Shown: positions 12,081 to 21,389, counted from the stretch's first letter. The stretch: DNA of 64,000 nt from Psychromicrobium lacuslunae (GCF_000950575.1 NZ_CP011005.1:2728001-2792000); one strand, 5' to 3'. Notes: generated by a model not told the origin, from the letters alone. A program made the numbers and translations.

Positions 12081-12778
12081 ACGCTCACGCTCTCGGCAAC
12101 GGATTGACCATAGCTCGGCTCGCGCTTCTTGATCCAGGCGATTACTACGGCGGTCACCGGCACGAACAAATACTGCACGGCAACCTTGTAGACGAAGCCG
12201 ACAATTACGTAATTGGCCCAGCCGCCGACATCGGTAATACCAATCACCGGAGCCGCCACGGTGCAGAAGATCAAGGTGTCGATGAGTTCTCCAGCGCCCG
12301 AGGAACTCAGCAACCGCACCCAGAGCCGACGCTCACCCTGCCTGGCCTTTAACCGAGACATGATGAACGAATTGGTCAGCTGCCCGGCCAGGAAGGCAAT
12401 CAGTGAGCCCATCACTAAGAGCGGTATTGGGCCGAGCACATTCTCCAGAGCCGCCTGCCGCGTATGACCGAAATCGTCGTCGAAACCGGGCAGGATGATG
12501 ATAATCCAGTAACACAGTGAGGAAAATAGCGAAAGCGCAAAACAGGTGAACACCGCTCGCCGGGCAACCTTGAAACCGTAGATCTCGCTCACCACATCGC
12601 CGAGGATGTAGGCGAAAGGGAACAGGAAGAAGCCGCCGTCGGTGATGATCGGACCGAATTGCACGCCTTTCACAGCGCCAATACCGGAGAGCACCACGAT
12701 CACCGCCATCACGGCGAGCAAGATGCCAAAATAACGACTGCCAAGGCTGGCGTAGTGGGCGGGTGCGCTGGTTTTCAT
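12077..12778 (-). CDS. queuosine precursor transporter, YhhQ / VUT family
   Basis: 233 residues from the ATG at 12778, which is preceded by a CCAGGAA ribosome site. The longer frame to 12961 lacks family similarity. About six membrane helices are seen, with the family segments FPFAYILGDVVSEIYGF and GQLTNSFIMSRLK and the late helix GAGELIDTLIF. YhhQ imports queuine or preQ bases for Tgt. With tgt 2.4 kb away and no queCDEF genes seen, the pair points to queuosine salvage. That functional link is inferred from the families and their closeness. Confidence 0.9.
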   Translation of the reverse strand: MKTSAPAHYASLGSRYFGILLAVMAVIVVLSGIGAVKGVQFGPIITDGGFFLFPFAYILGDVVSEIYGFKVARRAVFTCFALSLFSSLCYWIIIILPGFDDDFGHTRQAALENVLGPIPLLVMGSLIAFLAGQLTNSFIMSRLKARQGERRLWVRLLSSSGAGELIDTLIFCTVAAPVIGITDVGGWANYVIVGFVYKVAVQYLFVPVTAVVIAWIKKREPSYGQSVAESVSV

Positions 12779-12926
12779 GGGATTCCTGGGGTTTGAGCTA
12801 TTCGGAAGCCCGTCTGCACCCAGGCCGCGCACCATTCTACCCATCTCGCCGGTGCGTCTCCAGCCCGGGCACCGCTGGCTGTGTCGGCGGCCCGGCAGAA
12901 ACATTTGAGAAAGCCGGCCCGCGAGC

Positions 12927-14471
12927 TTAGTCTGCCGATCCGACCTTGAGCACCTGGCCACGGAAGAACTCAGGCTTGCGTAGATACATCACCAGCATCA
13001 GCACGGCACCGAGCAAAATCACGCCAATACCCAGGATGAAGACCAGACCGAGGCCCGCGATCTCTGAGCCGGAGCCGTAGCTGGGATCCATTGAGTCGAC
13101 GGCCGTTTTGACGAACATCACCAACAGGATCACGCCACCGAGCAGCGGGAAGAGAAAAGCGAAAAAGAAGTCCCGCGCGGAACGCAGCCAACGCTTGCGG
13201 AAGAACCACACGCAGGCCAGCGCGGTGATCCCGTAGTAGAAGCAGATCATCATACCCAGTGCGGTGATGGTGTCCCAGAGTGCATTCTCCGAGATGATCC
13301 GGGTCAGCGCATAGAAACCGGCTGCGGCAATCGCCGAGGCGATGGTGGCGACCGAGGGAGATTTATAGCTCGGGCTAATCCGGCCGAAGGATTTTGGCAG
13401 CGCCCGATAATGGCCCATCGCGAGCAGAGTGCGGCCAGGCGAAACGAAGGTCGACTGCAATGATGCCGCCGAGCTGGAGAGGATCGCCAAGGACATCAGA
13501 ATGGCGAACGGCCCCATCACTGGACCGGCTAGCACCGCGAAAATACTTGCTTGGTTCTCTGGGTTTCCGGCGCCGAGACCGGTATCACCGATACCCGCAA
13601 AGGATAGCGTGGCGAGCGCCACCACTAGATAGATCGCGACGATGATCACCACGGTAAGAGTGGCCGCACGTCCGGGTGTCTTCTCCGGGTTCTTTGCCTC
13701 TTCATTCATCGTCAAAGTGACGTCCCAGCCCCAGTAGATGAAGATTGACAGCGAGACCCCGGCGGCGAAATCGGAGAACGAACTCACCGCGAAAGGGTTG
13801 AACCAGTCTGCGGTGATCGCGGTGGCATCGAAAGCCGTTCCGGAGGACACATGAATAAAAGCCGAGACCGCGAACCAGCCCAGCACGAGTAGCTGGAAAG
13901 CCACCAGGATGTACTGGAAGCTTTTGGTGGTCTCCATACCCCGATAGGAAATCCAGCATGCCAAGGCAATGAAGACGAAGGTGGTGGCGATGTTCAGCGG
14001 TAAGTTCTTACTCAGCTCGCCGAGCTCCGGATTAGCAAAGATCTGCGCCAACATTAAGTAGAAGAAATCAACTGCCACGGCGGCAAGATTCGAGAGCACG
14101 ATAATGGTCGCGGCAATCAATCCCCAGCCGCCCATCCAGCCGATCCACGGCCCGAAGGCGCGGCTCGCCCAGGTAAAGGAAGTACCGGAATCCGGCATCG
14201 CGTTATTGAGCTCGCGATAGCCAAAAGCGACCAGCAGCATCGGGATGAAGCCGACCAAGAAAATCGCTGGCAGATGCACCCCAACCACCGAGACAGTCGG
14301 CCCCAGCGCCGCGGTCAGGGTGTAAGCGGGGGCGATGCACGAGATACCGATCACCACCGCCCCCAACAGGCCAACCGATCCCGCCTTGAGGCCTTTTTCA
14401 CTCAGACCTGTACTGCTCTTACTGCTCTTATCGCTCTTATCGCTCAGCTCCGTTGCTGAAGAATTGCTCAT
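12927..14471 (-). CDS. APC-family amino acid / amine permease
   Basis: 514 residues with about 12 transmembrane helices. The first-helix motif is GAVVIGISCIAPAYTL, followed by the PDSGTSFTWASRAFGPWIGWMGGW segment of APC transporters and a WGWDVTLTMNEEAKNPEKTPGRA loop. It is the last gene of a leftward run after a monoamine oxidase and a Usp gene, so uptake of putrescine or another amine that the oxidase then degrades is a reasonable inference. The N-terminal ~20 residues are a low-complexity Asp/Lys/Ser tract encoded by a 9-bp tandem repeat. Confidence 0.88.
   Translation of the reverse strand: MSNSSATELSDKSDKSSKSSTGLSEKGLKAGSVGLLGAVVIGISCIAPAYTLTAALGPTVSVVGVHLPAIFLVGFIPMLLVAFGYRELNNAMPDSGTSFTWASRAFGPWIGWMGGWGLIAATIIVLSNLAAVAVDFFYLMLAQIFANPELGELSKNLPLNIATTFVFIALACWISYRGMETTKSFQYILVAFQLLVLGWFAVSAFIHVSSGTAFDATAITADWFNPFAVSSFSDFAAGVSLSIFIYWGWDVTLTMNEEAKNPEKTPGRAATLTVVIIVAIYLVVALATLSFAGIGDTGLGAGNPENQASIFAVLAGPVMGPFAILMSLAILSSSAASLQSTFVSPGRTLLAMGHYRALPKSFGRISPSYKSPSVATIASAIAAAGFYALTRIISENALWDTITALGMMICFYYGITALACVWFFRKRWLRSARDFFFAFLFPLLGGVILLVMFVKTAVDSMDPSYGSGSEIAGLGLVFILGIGVILLGAVLMLVMYLRKPEFFRGQVLKVGSAD
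14412..14447. repeat. 9-bp tandem repeat in the permease N-terminus
   Basis: Four in-frame 9-bp units (two ACTGCTCTT, two ATCGCTC-type) encode the DKS/SKS tract of the permease N-terminus. Because the unit is a multiple of three, length change would alter the tail without breaking the gene. Confidence 0.8.
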
Positions 14472-14498
14472 CGGACTCTCTTCTCTTTTCCTCGTGCC

Positions 14499-15347
14499 TT
14501 AAGGTGTGATTCGCGATTGATGGCCGCGCGGCAACACGATCATCGGCACCGGAAGTGCTCGCAGGATTCGTTGCGCTGTGCTACCCAAAAAGAGTGATCT
14601 GGCCGGTGCGAGTCGGCTCGATCCGATCAACAGGATCTCGCCCGGCTGCTCCCAAGACAGCGCGTCGATGGCCTGTTCAATGCTGTCGCCCTGCGCCACC
14701 ACGACTTCCGGTTCGAGATTTAGCTCCGGCCGGGAGTCCAGCGCAGCGTTGAGCTTGCTCTGCAAGTTCTCCCGCGCGGCGGTTTGCACACCATCCAGTG
14801 GTAGCAGCGAGATCAGCCGGAGCGGCAGACCGCGGCGCTGCGCCGAGTCAAGAGCTAACTCAAGCACCTCGTCGGCACCGGCCCGGCTGCCGATGCCAGC
14901 GCTCATCCTGGTGATGGCTTCTTGATTCTGATATCCCTGTGGCACCAAGGCGACCGGCACCTTGGCCGCGTGTAAGAGCGAACTCGCCGTACTGCCCACG
15001 GTGAATCGCTTGAACAGACCGTGGCTGGCCGCACCGATCACCAGTAACGCAGCGTCAAACTCCTCGGCAGCAGCAATCAGCGCTTCGGCTTCGGATTCGC
15101 CGTGACGCAACTGAGCCCGAGCTGGCACATCGCTCGGCACCATCGCGAGCGCTTCGGCCAGCCAGCGTTCGGCCTGTTGCTGTACCAGAGAGGCTGGCGC
15201 GGGTGGGTAGACCGCCCCGAAGGGGGACTCTTCCGGCAGCACCAGCACAATCTCTAGCTCGGCCTCTTGCCGCCGAGCTAGCGCAATCGAAAGGTTCAGC
15301 GCCTCCTGCCCCCTGGCATTCGCCTGGTAGCAGACCACGTAACGCAT
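14499..15347 (-). CDS. tandem-domain universal stress protein
   Basis: 282 residues with two UspA domains (about 1-135 and 150-280). The first ends with an ATP-binding-type VIGAASHGLFKRFTVGSTASSLL segment and the second with LIGSSRLAPARSLFLGSTAQRIL. Each carries the G-2x-G-9x-G(S/T) nucleotide-binding spacing. It is translationally coupled to the upstream amine oxidase (TGATG overlap) and precedes the APC permease by 27 bp. A role in tuning the operon under energy or oxidative stress is speculative. Confidence 0.9.
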   Translation of the reverse strand: MRYVVCYQANARGQEALNLSIALARRQEAELEIVLVLPEESPFGAVYPPAPASLVQQQAERWLAEALAMVPSDVPARAQLRHGESEAEALIAAAEEFDAALLVIGAASHGLFKRFTVGSTASSLLHAAKVPVALVPQGYQNQEAITRMSAGIGSRAGADEVLELALDSAQRRGLPLRLISLLPLDGVQTAARENLQSKLNAALDSRPELNLEPEVVVAQGDSIEQAIDALSWEQPGEILLIGSSRLAPARSLFLGSTAQRILRALPVPMIVLPRGHQSRITP

Positions 15348-16750
15348 CAGGCACCAGCCGATGATGGAGCCGACTGCGCCGGATTTACCGACGAGCTAGC
15401 CAACTCAGCGATGATATTAGTCGCGGTAGCCTGGCCAATGCGCACCGCGCCATCCACGTGCTGATAGCCCTCTGCGGCCAGATCGGAACTGGACCAGTGA
15501 ATCGGCCCCACCGGAGTGCGTTGATCGGCACCGTAGCGGTGTAGGCCGCCCAGGTCATAGCTGGCGGCATAGGCACCGCGGGTCCACTCTTCGGAGCCCC
15601 AATCCGATTCGTAGTAAACCACTGGCTCCAGCGCTTGCGGGCCGAGGTAATTGGCGATCGACTGCAGAATCGCAGCTTTGCGCTCCGCCGCACTGAGCGT
15701 AAAAGCATGATCGGCTTTTTCGTCGGAAACAAAGCCCACTAGAGTGCCTCGCGGATCCTCATAGTTGGTGTTGTCGTACACTTCCTGCACTAATTCTGCG
15801 GCACCAAAACCGGTACCGGACAGCCCGTCGGCACGCCAGAACGGGGTGTCGTAGACAGCATGGACCTTGATCACCAGGCCGAGCGACTGATGCTGGTGCA
15901 TCTGATGCTGGCGACGCGGCAACGGCGGATTGAAGGAAACCCGGGAATAGAGATTCGGCGGCACTGCCATCACTACCCGACGCGCCTCAACGCTCACGCC
16001 CTCGGCCTCCACCCGCACCGAGTCCTGCTGCCAGCTGATAGTGCGCACCGGAGCGTTGAGTATTACGTCCTCAGCTAGCTCGGCCGCCATTAACTCGGAG
16101 ACCTGCTGCATGCCACCCACCACTCGCTTATCCAGAATGAAAGCGTCATCCACCAGGTTGCTGAACGAACCAGCGGAGGCCGACATCAGCACGGCTTGTA
16201 GAACAGAGAAGGCGTGCGCTGGCTTGGTCAACATGCCGCCGGCGATGAACAGACCGATGCAGTTACAGGCCTCTTCATCATCCGACTGCTGACGCAACCA
16301 GTGGTGAAAGGAAATCGTGTCGAGCTCACGGGCCCTGGGGTGCGCCCAGGGCTCCTCGGCGCCAATCTCGGCGGCCAGTTCATCCAACAGCACGGTGAGC
16401 TTCTCCATCTCGGCTGCGGTATGCGCCGAGACCGGGAACAATTCGCCGGTATAACGGGTGCGCTGCCCCTCGGCCGAGAGATAGACCGACTCACCCTCGC
16501 GATAGCGGCTAAACGTCTGCAGGCCGAGTTCTTCGAGTAGGCCGAGCAACGCGGTCTGATCAGGCGAAACCCACTGTCCGCCGATTTCGAGGGTGGCACC
16601 GTCGATCTGATTCGTCCAGGTTCGACCTCCCACCCGGTCCCTCGCCTCTAACACCACGACGCTCAGACCGGACTGGCGCAGCTTACGAGCGGCGCTCAGA
16701 CCCGAGGGTCCGGCTCCGACAATGACGACATCTCTGCTCAATACGCTCAT
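15347..16750 (-). CDS. flavin monoamine oxidase, putrescine-oxidase-like
   Basis: 467-residue FAD amine oxidase. The Rossmann motif VIVGAGPSGLSAARKL lies at residues 9-24, followed by EARDRVGGRTWT and GGQWVSPDQ. The C-terminal FAD segment reads DGAVRIGQATATNII. The WTRGAYAASYDLGGLHRYG stretch resembles actinobacterial putrescine oxidases. It would deaminate a primary amine to an aldehyde with H2O2 and ammonia. It heads an operon with a Usp and an APC permease, divergent from a TetR gene. No aldehyde dehydrogenase lies nearby, so the next step must be encoded elsewhere. Putrescine specificity is inference. Confidence 0.88.
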   Translation of the reverse strand: MSVLSRDVVIVGAGPSGLSAARKLRQSGLSVVVLEARDRVGGRTWTNQIDGATLEIGGQWVSPDQTALLGLLEELGLQTFSRYREGESVYLSAEGQRTRYTGELFPVSAHTAAEMEKLTVLLDELAAEIGAEEPWAHPRARELDTISFHHWLRQQSDDEEACNCIGLFIAGGMLTKPAHAFSVLQAVLMSASAGSFSNLVDDAFILDKRVVGGMQQVSELMAAELAEDVILNAPVRTISWQQDSVRVEAEGVSVEARRVVMAVPPNLYSRVSFNPPLPRRQHQMHQHQSLGLVIKVHAVYDTPFWRADGLSGTGFGAAELVQEVYDNTNYEDPRGTLVGFVSDEKADHAFTLSAAERKAAILQSIANYLGPQALEPVVYYESDWGSEEWTRGAYAASYDLGGLHRYGADQRTPVGPIHWSSSDLAAEGYQHVDGAVRIGQATATNIIAELASSSVNPAQSAPSSAGA

Positions 16751-16862
16751 GACTCCCCTTGCAACTCTGCTCTCGGTAGCTAGTGCCCACTACCCGTATT
16801 ACCGCCACAGCTAGCGACTACAGCTAGCTGCCTATAGTTAGGCGCCTGCCATTAGGCGTTGA

Positions 16863-16891
16863 CAATTAAATGAATATAATTCATTTAATTG
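16863..16891. promoter_or_regulatory. TetR-type operator, 13-bp arms
   Basis: Perfect inverted repeat CAATTAAATGAAT - ATA - ATTCATTTAATTG between the divergent amine oxidase (start 16750) and TetR (start 16971) genes. Its AT-rich content stands out from the surrounding DNA. It is the obvious binding site for the adjacent TetR protein, probably shutting off both directions until an amine or related ligand is present. Confidence 0.8.
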
Positions 16892-16970
16892 TAGCTTACG
16901 TCACATTTGGCAAAAAGGACAGCCTGCTATCGGATGAGATAATCGATTCTTGACTTCTGGAGGAAATAAC

Positions 16971-17669
16971 ATGGCGAGTGACCCGGCAGGGCGGCAGAGC
17001 GAGGTCCGCCGAAAGGCCGGTCGACCGACTAAGGCGGTGCTTGAGCTTGGCCGGATCACTCAGACCGCGCTCAAGCTGGTCCGTCAGGAGGGCTACCAGG
17101 GTCTCACCATGTCGGCGCTTGCCAAACGTCTCAATGTGGCGCCCTCAGCGCTCTACAACCACGTGCGCTCAAAACAGGAGCTGCTGATCCTGATCCAGGA
17201 TCACCTGATGTCCTTGGTTGAGGTAGCCTGTTTCGACAGCAAGCCCTGGGATGAAGCCATTCAAGACTGGGCTCGGTCGTATCGCGACGTCTTCGCCCAC
17301 CACACTCCGCTGATTCCATTGATAGCGGTCCAGCCGATTACCAACTCCCCGCAGACGTTGAGGATCTATGAAGCAGTGGCGCGGGGCTTTCAGCGCGCGG
17401 GCTGGCCTGAGGATGAGATCGTGAATGCCATTGTCGCGCTGGAATCCTTTATCTTCGGCTCGGCCTTGGACGTCACCGCCCCGGAGAATATTTTTGATGT
17501 CGGCGAGCTGCAGGCGGAGGCACCGGTGATTAGCCGTGCGGTGGCCAGCAGGGAAACTCGCTTTGGTCGCTACACCGCGGCCCCCGCTTTCGAACTGGGC
17601 CTGGCAGCAATCATCCAAGGCTTGCGCTGGCAGCTATCGACCTTGTCGGAGGGCCGCAGTACGATCTGA
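16971..17669 (+). CDS. TetR/AcrR-family repressor of the amine oxidase operon
   Basis: 232 residues from the ATG at 16971, which has a GGAGG site 8 bp upstream; an in-frame TTG at 16950 lies before that site and is rejected. The N-terminal HTH reads LTMSALAKRLNVAPSALYNHVRSKQELL, a typical TetR recognition helix. The C-terminal domain is helical and of the TetR_C type. The gene is divergent from the amine oxidase, with a palindromic operator between them. Ligand unknown. Confidence 0.9.
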   Translation: MASDPAGRQSEVRRKAGRPTKAVLELGRITQTALKLVRQEGYQGLTMSALAKRLNVAPSALYNHVRSKQELLILIQDHLMSLVEVACFDSKPWDEAIQDWARSYRDVFAHHTPLIPLIAVQPITNSPQTLRIYEAVARGFQRAGWPEDEIVNAIVALESFIFGSALDVTAPENIFDVGELQAEAPVISRAVASRETRFGRYTAAPAFELGLAAIIQGLRWQLSTLSEGRSTI

Positions 17670-17697
17670 GTAACCATTCACACATTGGAGGATTCAG

Positions 17698-18117
17698 ATG
17701 GCCACTCGACTCAACCCTTACATCAGCTTCAACGGCAAAGCGAAGGAGGCAATGGAGTTTTACCAGTCTGTACTTGGCGGCGAACTGACCTCCAGCACCT
17801 TCGGCGAATTCCAGGCACCGGTGGAGCCAGCAGAACTCGATTTGATTATGCATTCCCAACTGGAAACCCCTAGCGGCTTCACCCTGATGGCCTCGGACAC
17901 TCCGGCGCATATGGGTGAACTCAAGGAGGGCAATAACTTCTCAGTCTCGCTCAGTGGCGACGACGATGCCGAGCTACGCGGTTACTGGGACAAGCTCACC
18001 GAGGGCGGCACCGTCTCAATGCCGCTGGAGAAGGCCCCCTGGGGTGACTCCTTTGGCATGCTCACCGATAAATTCGGTATCGACTGGCTGGTCAATATCA
18101 CCGGCGCTGCTGAATAA
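17698..18117 (+). CDS. VOC / PhnB-like glyoxalase-fold protein
   Basis: 139 residues with a strong ATTGGAGG ribosome site. PYISFNGKAKEAMEFYQSVLGG, MASDTP and WGDSFGMLTDKFGIDWLVN are the hallmarks of PhnB-type VOC proteins, which usually form dimers. Some bind metals and many have no known substrate. It is 28 bp downstream of the TetR gene and probably co-transcribed. The exact role is unknown. Confidence 0.88.
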   Translation: MATRLNPYISFNGKAKEAMEFYQSVLGGELTSSTFGEFQAPVEPAELDLIMHSQLETPSGFTLMASDTPAHMGELKEGNNFSVSLSGDDDAELRGYWDKLTEGGTVSMPLEKAPWGDSFGMLTDKFGIDWLVNITGAAE

Positions 18118-18218
18118 CAGGCAATAACTAGCGGAAGCGGAGAGCCGCGGCCACTCACCGCGCGGGTCGGTTTGAACACCACTTCGGTGCTCGGGCCGGC
18201 CCTTCGCTATTAACACCT

Positions 18219-18264
18219 AGCAGCACCCCCCAGCAGCACCCCCCCAGCAGCACCCCCCAGCAGC
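18219..18264. repeat. C-tract direct repeats upstream of the TPP riboswitch
   Basis: Three and a half copies of an AGCAGCAC(n) unit with runs of 6, 7 and 6 cytosines (units 13, 14 and 13 bp). The homopolymer runs are prone to slippage. The repeat lies about 40 bp before the thi leader RNA, within or just ahead of the likely promoter. Confidence 0.75.
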
Positions 18265-18302
18265 TCTGTTGGTAGCCGGTGCGCTATCGTGGTGTTAACA
18301 CG

Positions 18303-18376
18303 TGACACGGGGTGCCCCGAAGGCTGAGAACACACCCGTCGAACCTGATCTAGTTCGTACTAGCGAAGGGATGTCG
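18303..18376 (+). promoter_or_regulatory. TPP riboswitch (THI element)
   Basis: The conserved THI-box segments appear in order: ACGGGGTGCC, GGCTGAGAA, ACCCGTCGAACCTGATC and TAGTTCGTACTAGCGAAGGGATG. Thiamine diphosphate binding to such leaders lowers expression of thiamine genes. Here it immediately precedes thiM. Its 3' strand contains the GAAGGG stretch that would be the thiM ribosome site, suggesting translational control. Confidence 0.95.
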
Positions 18377-18382
18377 CGCACC

Positions 18383-19204
18383 ATGCGCACGCCAGAACAA
18401 CTCCTCAGCTTCAGCCAGTCTGCCCTGCTTGAACTGCGCGAACGCTCTCCCCTGGTGCAATGCATCACCAATACCGTAGTGACCAACTTCACCGCTAATG
18501 TGCTGTTGGCGCTGGGGGCAGCGCCCGCCATGGTTGACATTCCGAAGGAGGCTGGCTCTTTCGCGGAGCTTGCCTCCGGCCTGCTGATCAATCTCGGCAC
18601 CCCGCATGCCGAACAGCGTGAGGCAATGCTTGAAGCGGTTTCGGGCGCTAACCGCGCGGACAGCCCTTGGCTGCTCGATCCGGTGGCGGTTGGCTCGTTG
18701 CCAGTCCGGACGGCACTTGCGCAACAACTCCGCGGGCTACGCCCTAGCGTGATTCGCGGCAATGCCTCCGAAATCATTGCGCTGGCCGGGAGCGGCAGGG
18801 GCGGGCGAGGCGTGGACGCTGCCGACGAGGTGGCGGCTGCACAAGAGTCAGCTATCACTCTAGCTGCTGCAGGGAGTGTAGTTGCGGTCTCCGGCCCGAC
18901 AGATTTAATCCTTGACCAGCAGCAGCGGGTGCTCAGCTCCAACGGAACGCCAATACTGACCAGAATCACCGGCGGAGGATGCGCGCTAGGGGCGGTGATG
19001 GCGGCTTTCGCCGGATTGAGCAACGATCGGCTGGCCAGTACTGTCGCTGCCGTCTCGGTCTACACCGTGGCCGCCGAGATCGCTAGCAGTAACAGCCAAG
19101 GACCGGGCAGTTTCGCCCCCGCCTTCCTGGACAGCCTGGCCTCTATCGGTCCCGATGACCTGGCCGCCCGTGCCAAACTGACGGTTGTGCAGGTCGGCCA
19201 ATGA
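18383..19204 (+). CDS. thiM: hydroxyethylthiazole kinase
   Basis: Phosphorylates 4-methyl-5-(2-hydroxyethyl)thiazole for thiamine salvage. Motifs include [18 protein letters not shown] at the N-terminus, [20 protein letters not shown] and the C-terminal glycine-rich ATP site [10 protein letters not shown]. The frame stays open back to 18302 through the riboswitch. The ATG at 18383 is preferred because it gives the family N-terminus and sits downstream of GAAGGG; an ATG at 18371 is the alternative. Its stop overlaps the thiE start (ATGA). Confidence 0.93.
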   Translation: MRTPEQLLSFSQSALLELRERSPLVQCITNTVVTNFTANVLLALGAAPAMVDIPKEAGSFAELASGLLINLGTPHAEQREAMLEAVSGANRADSPWLLDPVAVGSLPVRTALAQQLRGLRPSVIRGNASEIIALAGSGRGGRGVDAADEVAAAQESAITLAAAGSVVAVSGPTDLILDQQQRVLSSNGTPILTRITGGGCALGAVMAAFAGLSNDRLASTVAAVSVYTVAAEIASSNSQGPGSFAPAFLDSLASIGPDDLAARAKLTVVQVGQ

Positions 19205-19854
19205 CCCTTGATCTTTCTATCTATCTGGTCACCGATTCGAAACAGGCTGCAGCACAGGGACGCCCACTCGCTGAGATAGTGCATCAAGCGGTGGCCGGCG
19301 GAGTAACCATTGTGCAAATCCGTGAAAAGGACGCCCCGGCGGCAGCTTTTCTCAAAACCGTGGGCGAGGTGGCAGCAGTCTTACCGAGCCACGTTCCACT
19401 GCTAATCAATGACCGAATCGACATCTTCCTGGCGGCTCGGGAATCGGGCATTAAGGTCGACGGCGTGCACCTTGGGCAGGCTGATCTGCCAGTCTCACTG
19501 GCTCGGAAGATCCTGGGCCCCGAGGCGGTCATCGGTTTGAGCGCCGGCACCGTTGAAGAACTGCGGTCGGCCGCCCAAGAACCAGGGCGCGTCGATTACA
19601 TTGGCATCGGAGCCCTGCATCCAACTTCCACAAAGCTCGATGCCCCACCGGCACTGAGCCTGGCAGGCTTCAGCGCACTGTTGGAGTTCTGCACTCTCCC
19701 GGCGGTGGCCATCGGCGGCGTAAGGGTCGAAGATCTGCCCGGTCTCCGTCAGGCCGGGGCAGCCGGGGCAGCGGTGGTTTCCGCCATCTGTTCGGCGGCG
19801 GACCCCCAGCTCGCCGCCCGTCAACTCTCAATCGCCTGGCGAGGAAAAGCATGA
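19201..19854 (+). CDS. thiE: thiamine-phosphate synthase
   Basis: Joins HMP-diphosphate and thiazole phosphate to thiamine monophosphate. The 217-residue TIM barrel carries [33 protein letters not shown] and IGLSAGT, then [13 protein letters not shown] in the phosphate-binding region and AIGGV. Overlaps of 4 nt with thiM and with thiD/tenA show one salvage operon under the TPP riboswitch. Confidence 0.94.
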   Translation: MTLDLSIYLVTDSKQAAAQGRPLAEIVHQAVAGGVTIVQIREKDAPAAAFLKTVGEVAAVLPSHVPLLINDRIDIFLAARESGIKVDGVHLGQADLPVSLARKILGPEAVIGLSAGTVEELRSAAQEPGRVDYIGIGALHPTSTKLDAPPALSLAGFSALLEFCTLPAVAIGGVRVEDLPGLRQAGAAGAAVVSAICSAADPQLAARQLSIAWRGKA

Positions 19855-21332
19855 GCAGTCAAATACTAGACACCTCAACCACCGAGATTCCCCGGGTACT
19901 CAGCATCGCCGGCACCGATCCAAGTGGTGGCGCAGGAATCCAAGCCGACCTGAAGAGCATTGCCGCGCAAGGCGGCTATGGCATGGCCGCGGTGACGGCC
20001 TTGGTAGCGCAGAACACTCAAGGGGTGCGCTCGGTACACCTTCCGCCGGTCGAATTCCTCGCCGAACAGCTCAACGCAGTCAGCGATGATGTGCAGATCG
20101 ACGCGGTCAAAATCGGCATGCTGGCCAATCAACAGGTGATTGCGGTGGTCGCTAAATGGCTTGAGCAACAACGACCGCCGATTGTGGTGATCGACCCGGT
20201 GATGGTGGCCACCAGTGGTGATCGGCTGTTGGATGCCGAGGCCGAAGATGCGCTCCGGAAGTTGCTGAGGTACGCCGATCTGGTCACCCCAAATCTGCCC
20301 GAGCTTGCCATCCTCAGCGACTCGGCCCAGGCCACCGACTGGGCCGAAGCACTTGAGCAAGCAACCAAGCTATCGCTCAAGTTTCAGGTCGCCGTGTTGG
20401 CCAAAGGCGGACACCTCGATGGGGACCTTGCCCCAGACGCACTGGTTGAGGGAACCACGATCAGTCATTTCCCGGGCCGCCGGGTACAAACCAGCAATAC
20501 CCACGGCACCGGCTGCTCGCTTTCCTCAGCCTTGGCGACCCGTCGCGCGGCCGGTGAGACCTGGCCGGAAGCGGTGCGGCAAGCCAAACGCTGGCTGACC
20601 GAGAGTATCCAGCACGGCGCAGACCTTCGAGTTGGCCAAGGTAGCGGTCCAGTCAGCCACTTTGCCGGACTCTGGCAGCGCGGCGGCCTGGAAACCGCAC
20701 CGACCGCCGCTGAGCTAGAACAGGATTGGTGGCAGCGGATCGCCCCAGTCCGCGCCGATATTGATGCGCTTCCTTTTATCGATGGCCTTGCCAGTGGCAC
20801 TCTAGAGGACTCGGCGTTCCGCTGGTACTTAGCCCAAGACGCACTTTATCTACGCGATTACTCTCGGGCTTTGGCTGAAGCGAGCCGGCTAGCCCCGACC
20901 ACCCGAGAACAGGCATTCTGGGCAAATAGTGCGCACGGCGCGATTGTTACCGAACTTGAGCTCCATGAAAGTTGGATTCCGGCCGGAAACATGTTTGAAC
21001 ACCAGCCAAGCAAGACCACAACCGGTTACCTGAACCACCTTAACGCGGCGAGGGACAGCTACCCGATTCTGATTGCGGCATTACTGCCCTGCTTCTGGCT
21101 GTATCACGATGTGGGTACCCGGTTGCAGGTGGCCTCGCACCCCGAGCATCCCTACCGTAGCTGGCTGGAGACCTATGCTGACCAGTCCTTTGCCGAAGCC
21201 ACCCGGCAGGCCATCGACTTGGTGGTGACGGCAGCGGCTCAGACTACTACCGAGATTCGTGCGCGGATGCTGCAGGCCTTCATCGTCTCCGCCGAGTACG
21301 AGCGAGACTTCTTCGCCGCCCCCTTGCGCTGA
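19851..21332 (+). CDS. thiD: bifunctional HMP(-P) kinase ThiD fused to TenA-type thiaminase II
   Basis: 493 residues. The N-terminal ~260 residues are ThiD, with SIAGTDPSGGAGIQADLK, DPVMVATSGDRLL, LVTPNLPE and the ATP-site NTHGTGCSLSSALA. The C-terminal ~220 residues are TenA, with DGLASGTLEDSAFRWYLAQDALYLRDYSRAL, a candidate catalytic Cys in LLPCFWLYHDVG and a late Glu in SAEYERDFF. The fusion would release HMP from thiamine breakdown products and phosphorylate it in one protein. With ThiM and ThiE it forms a pure salvage set. No thiC, thiG or thiF is present in the window. Confidence 0.93.
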   Translation: MSSQILDTSTTEIPRVLSIAGTDPSGGAGIQADLKSIAAQGGYGMAAVTALVAQNTQGVRSVHLPPVEFLAEQLNAVSDDVQIDAVKIGMLANQQVIAVVAKWLEQQRPPIVVIDPVMVATSGDRLLDAEAEDALRKLLRYADLVTPNLPELAILSDSAQATDWAEALEQATKLSLKFQVAVLAKGGHLDGDLAPDALVEGTTISHFPGRRVQTSNTHGTGCSLSSALATRRAAGETWPEAVRQAKRWLTESIQHGADLRVGQGSGPVSHFAGLWQRGGLETAPTAAELEQDWWQRIAPVRADIDALPFIDGLASGTLEDSAFRWYLAQDALYLRDYSRALAEASRLAPTTREQAFWANSAHGAIVTELELHESWIPAGNMFEHQPSKTTTGYLNHLNAARDSYPILIAALLPCFWLYHDVGTRLQVASHPEHPYRSWLETYADQSFAEATRQAIDLVVTAAAQTTTEIRARMLQAFIVSAEYERDFFAAPLR

Positions 21333-21389
21333 GCTCTCGGAGTGACCAGAACACCCCACTGTCAGTCAATTTGCAGCTAATTGACAGCT

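Noticed and set aside
11768-12352. Plus-strand frame of 194 codons across the DinB / YhhQ junction
   Set aside because: Overlaps two well-supported genes in other frames and has no motif.
18219-18264. CRISPR-like repeat
   Set aside because: Units are 13-14 bp, contiguous, without spacers; it is a C-rich tandem tract.
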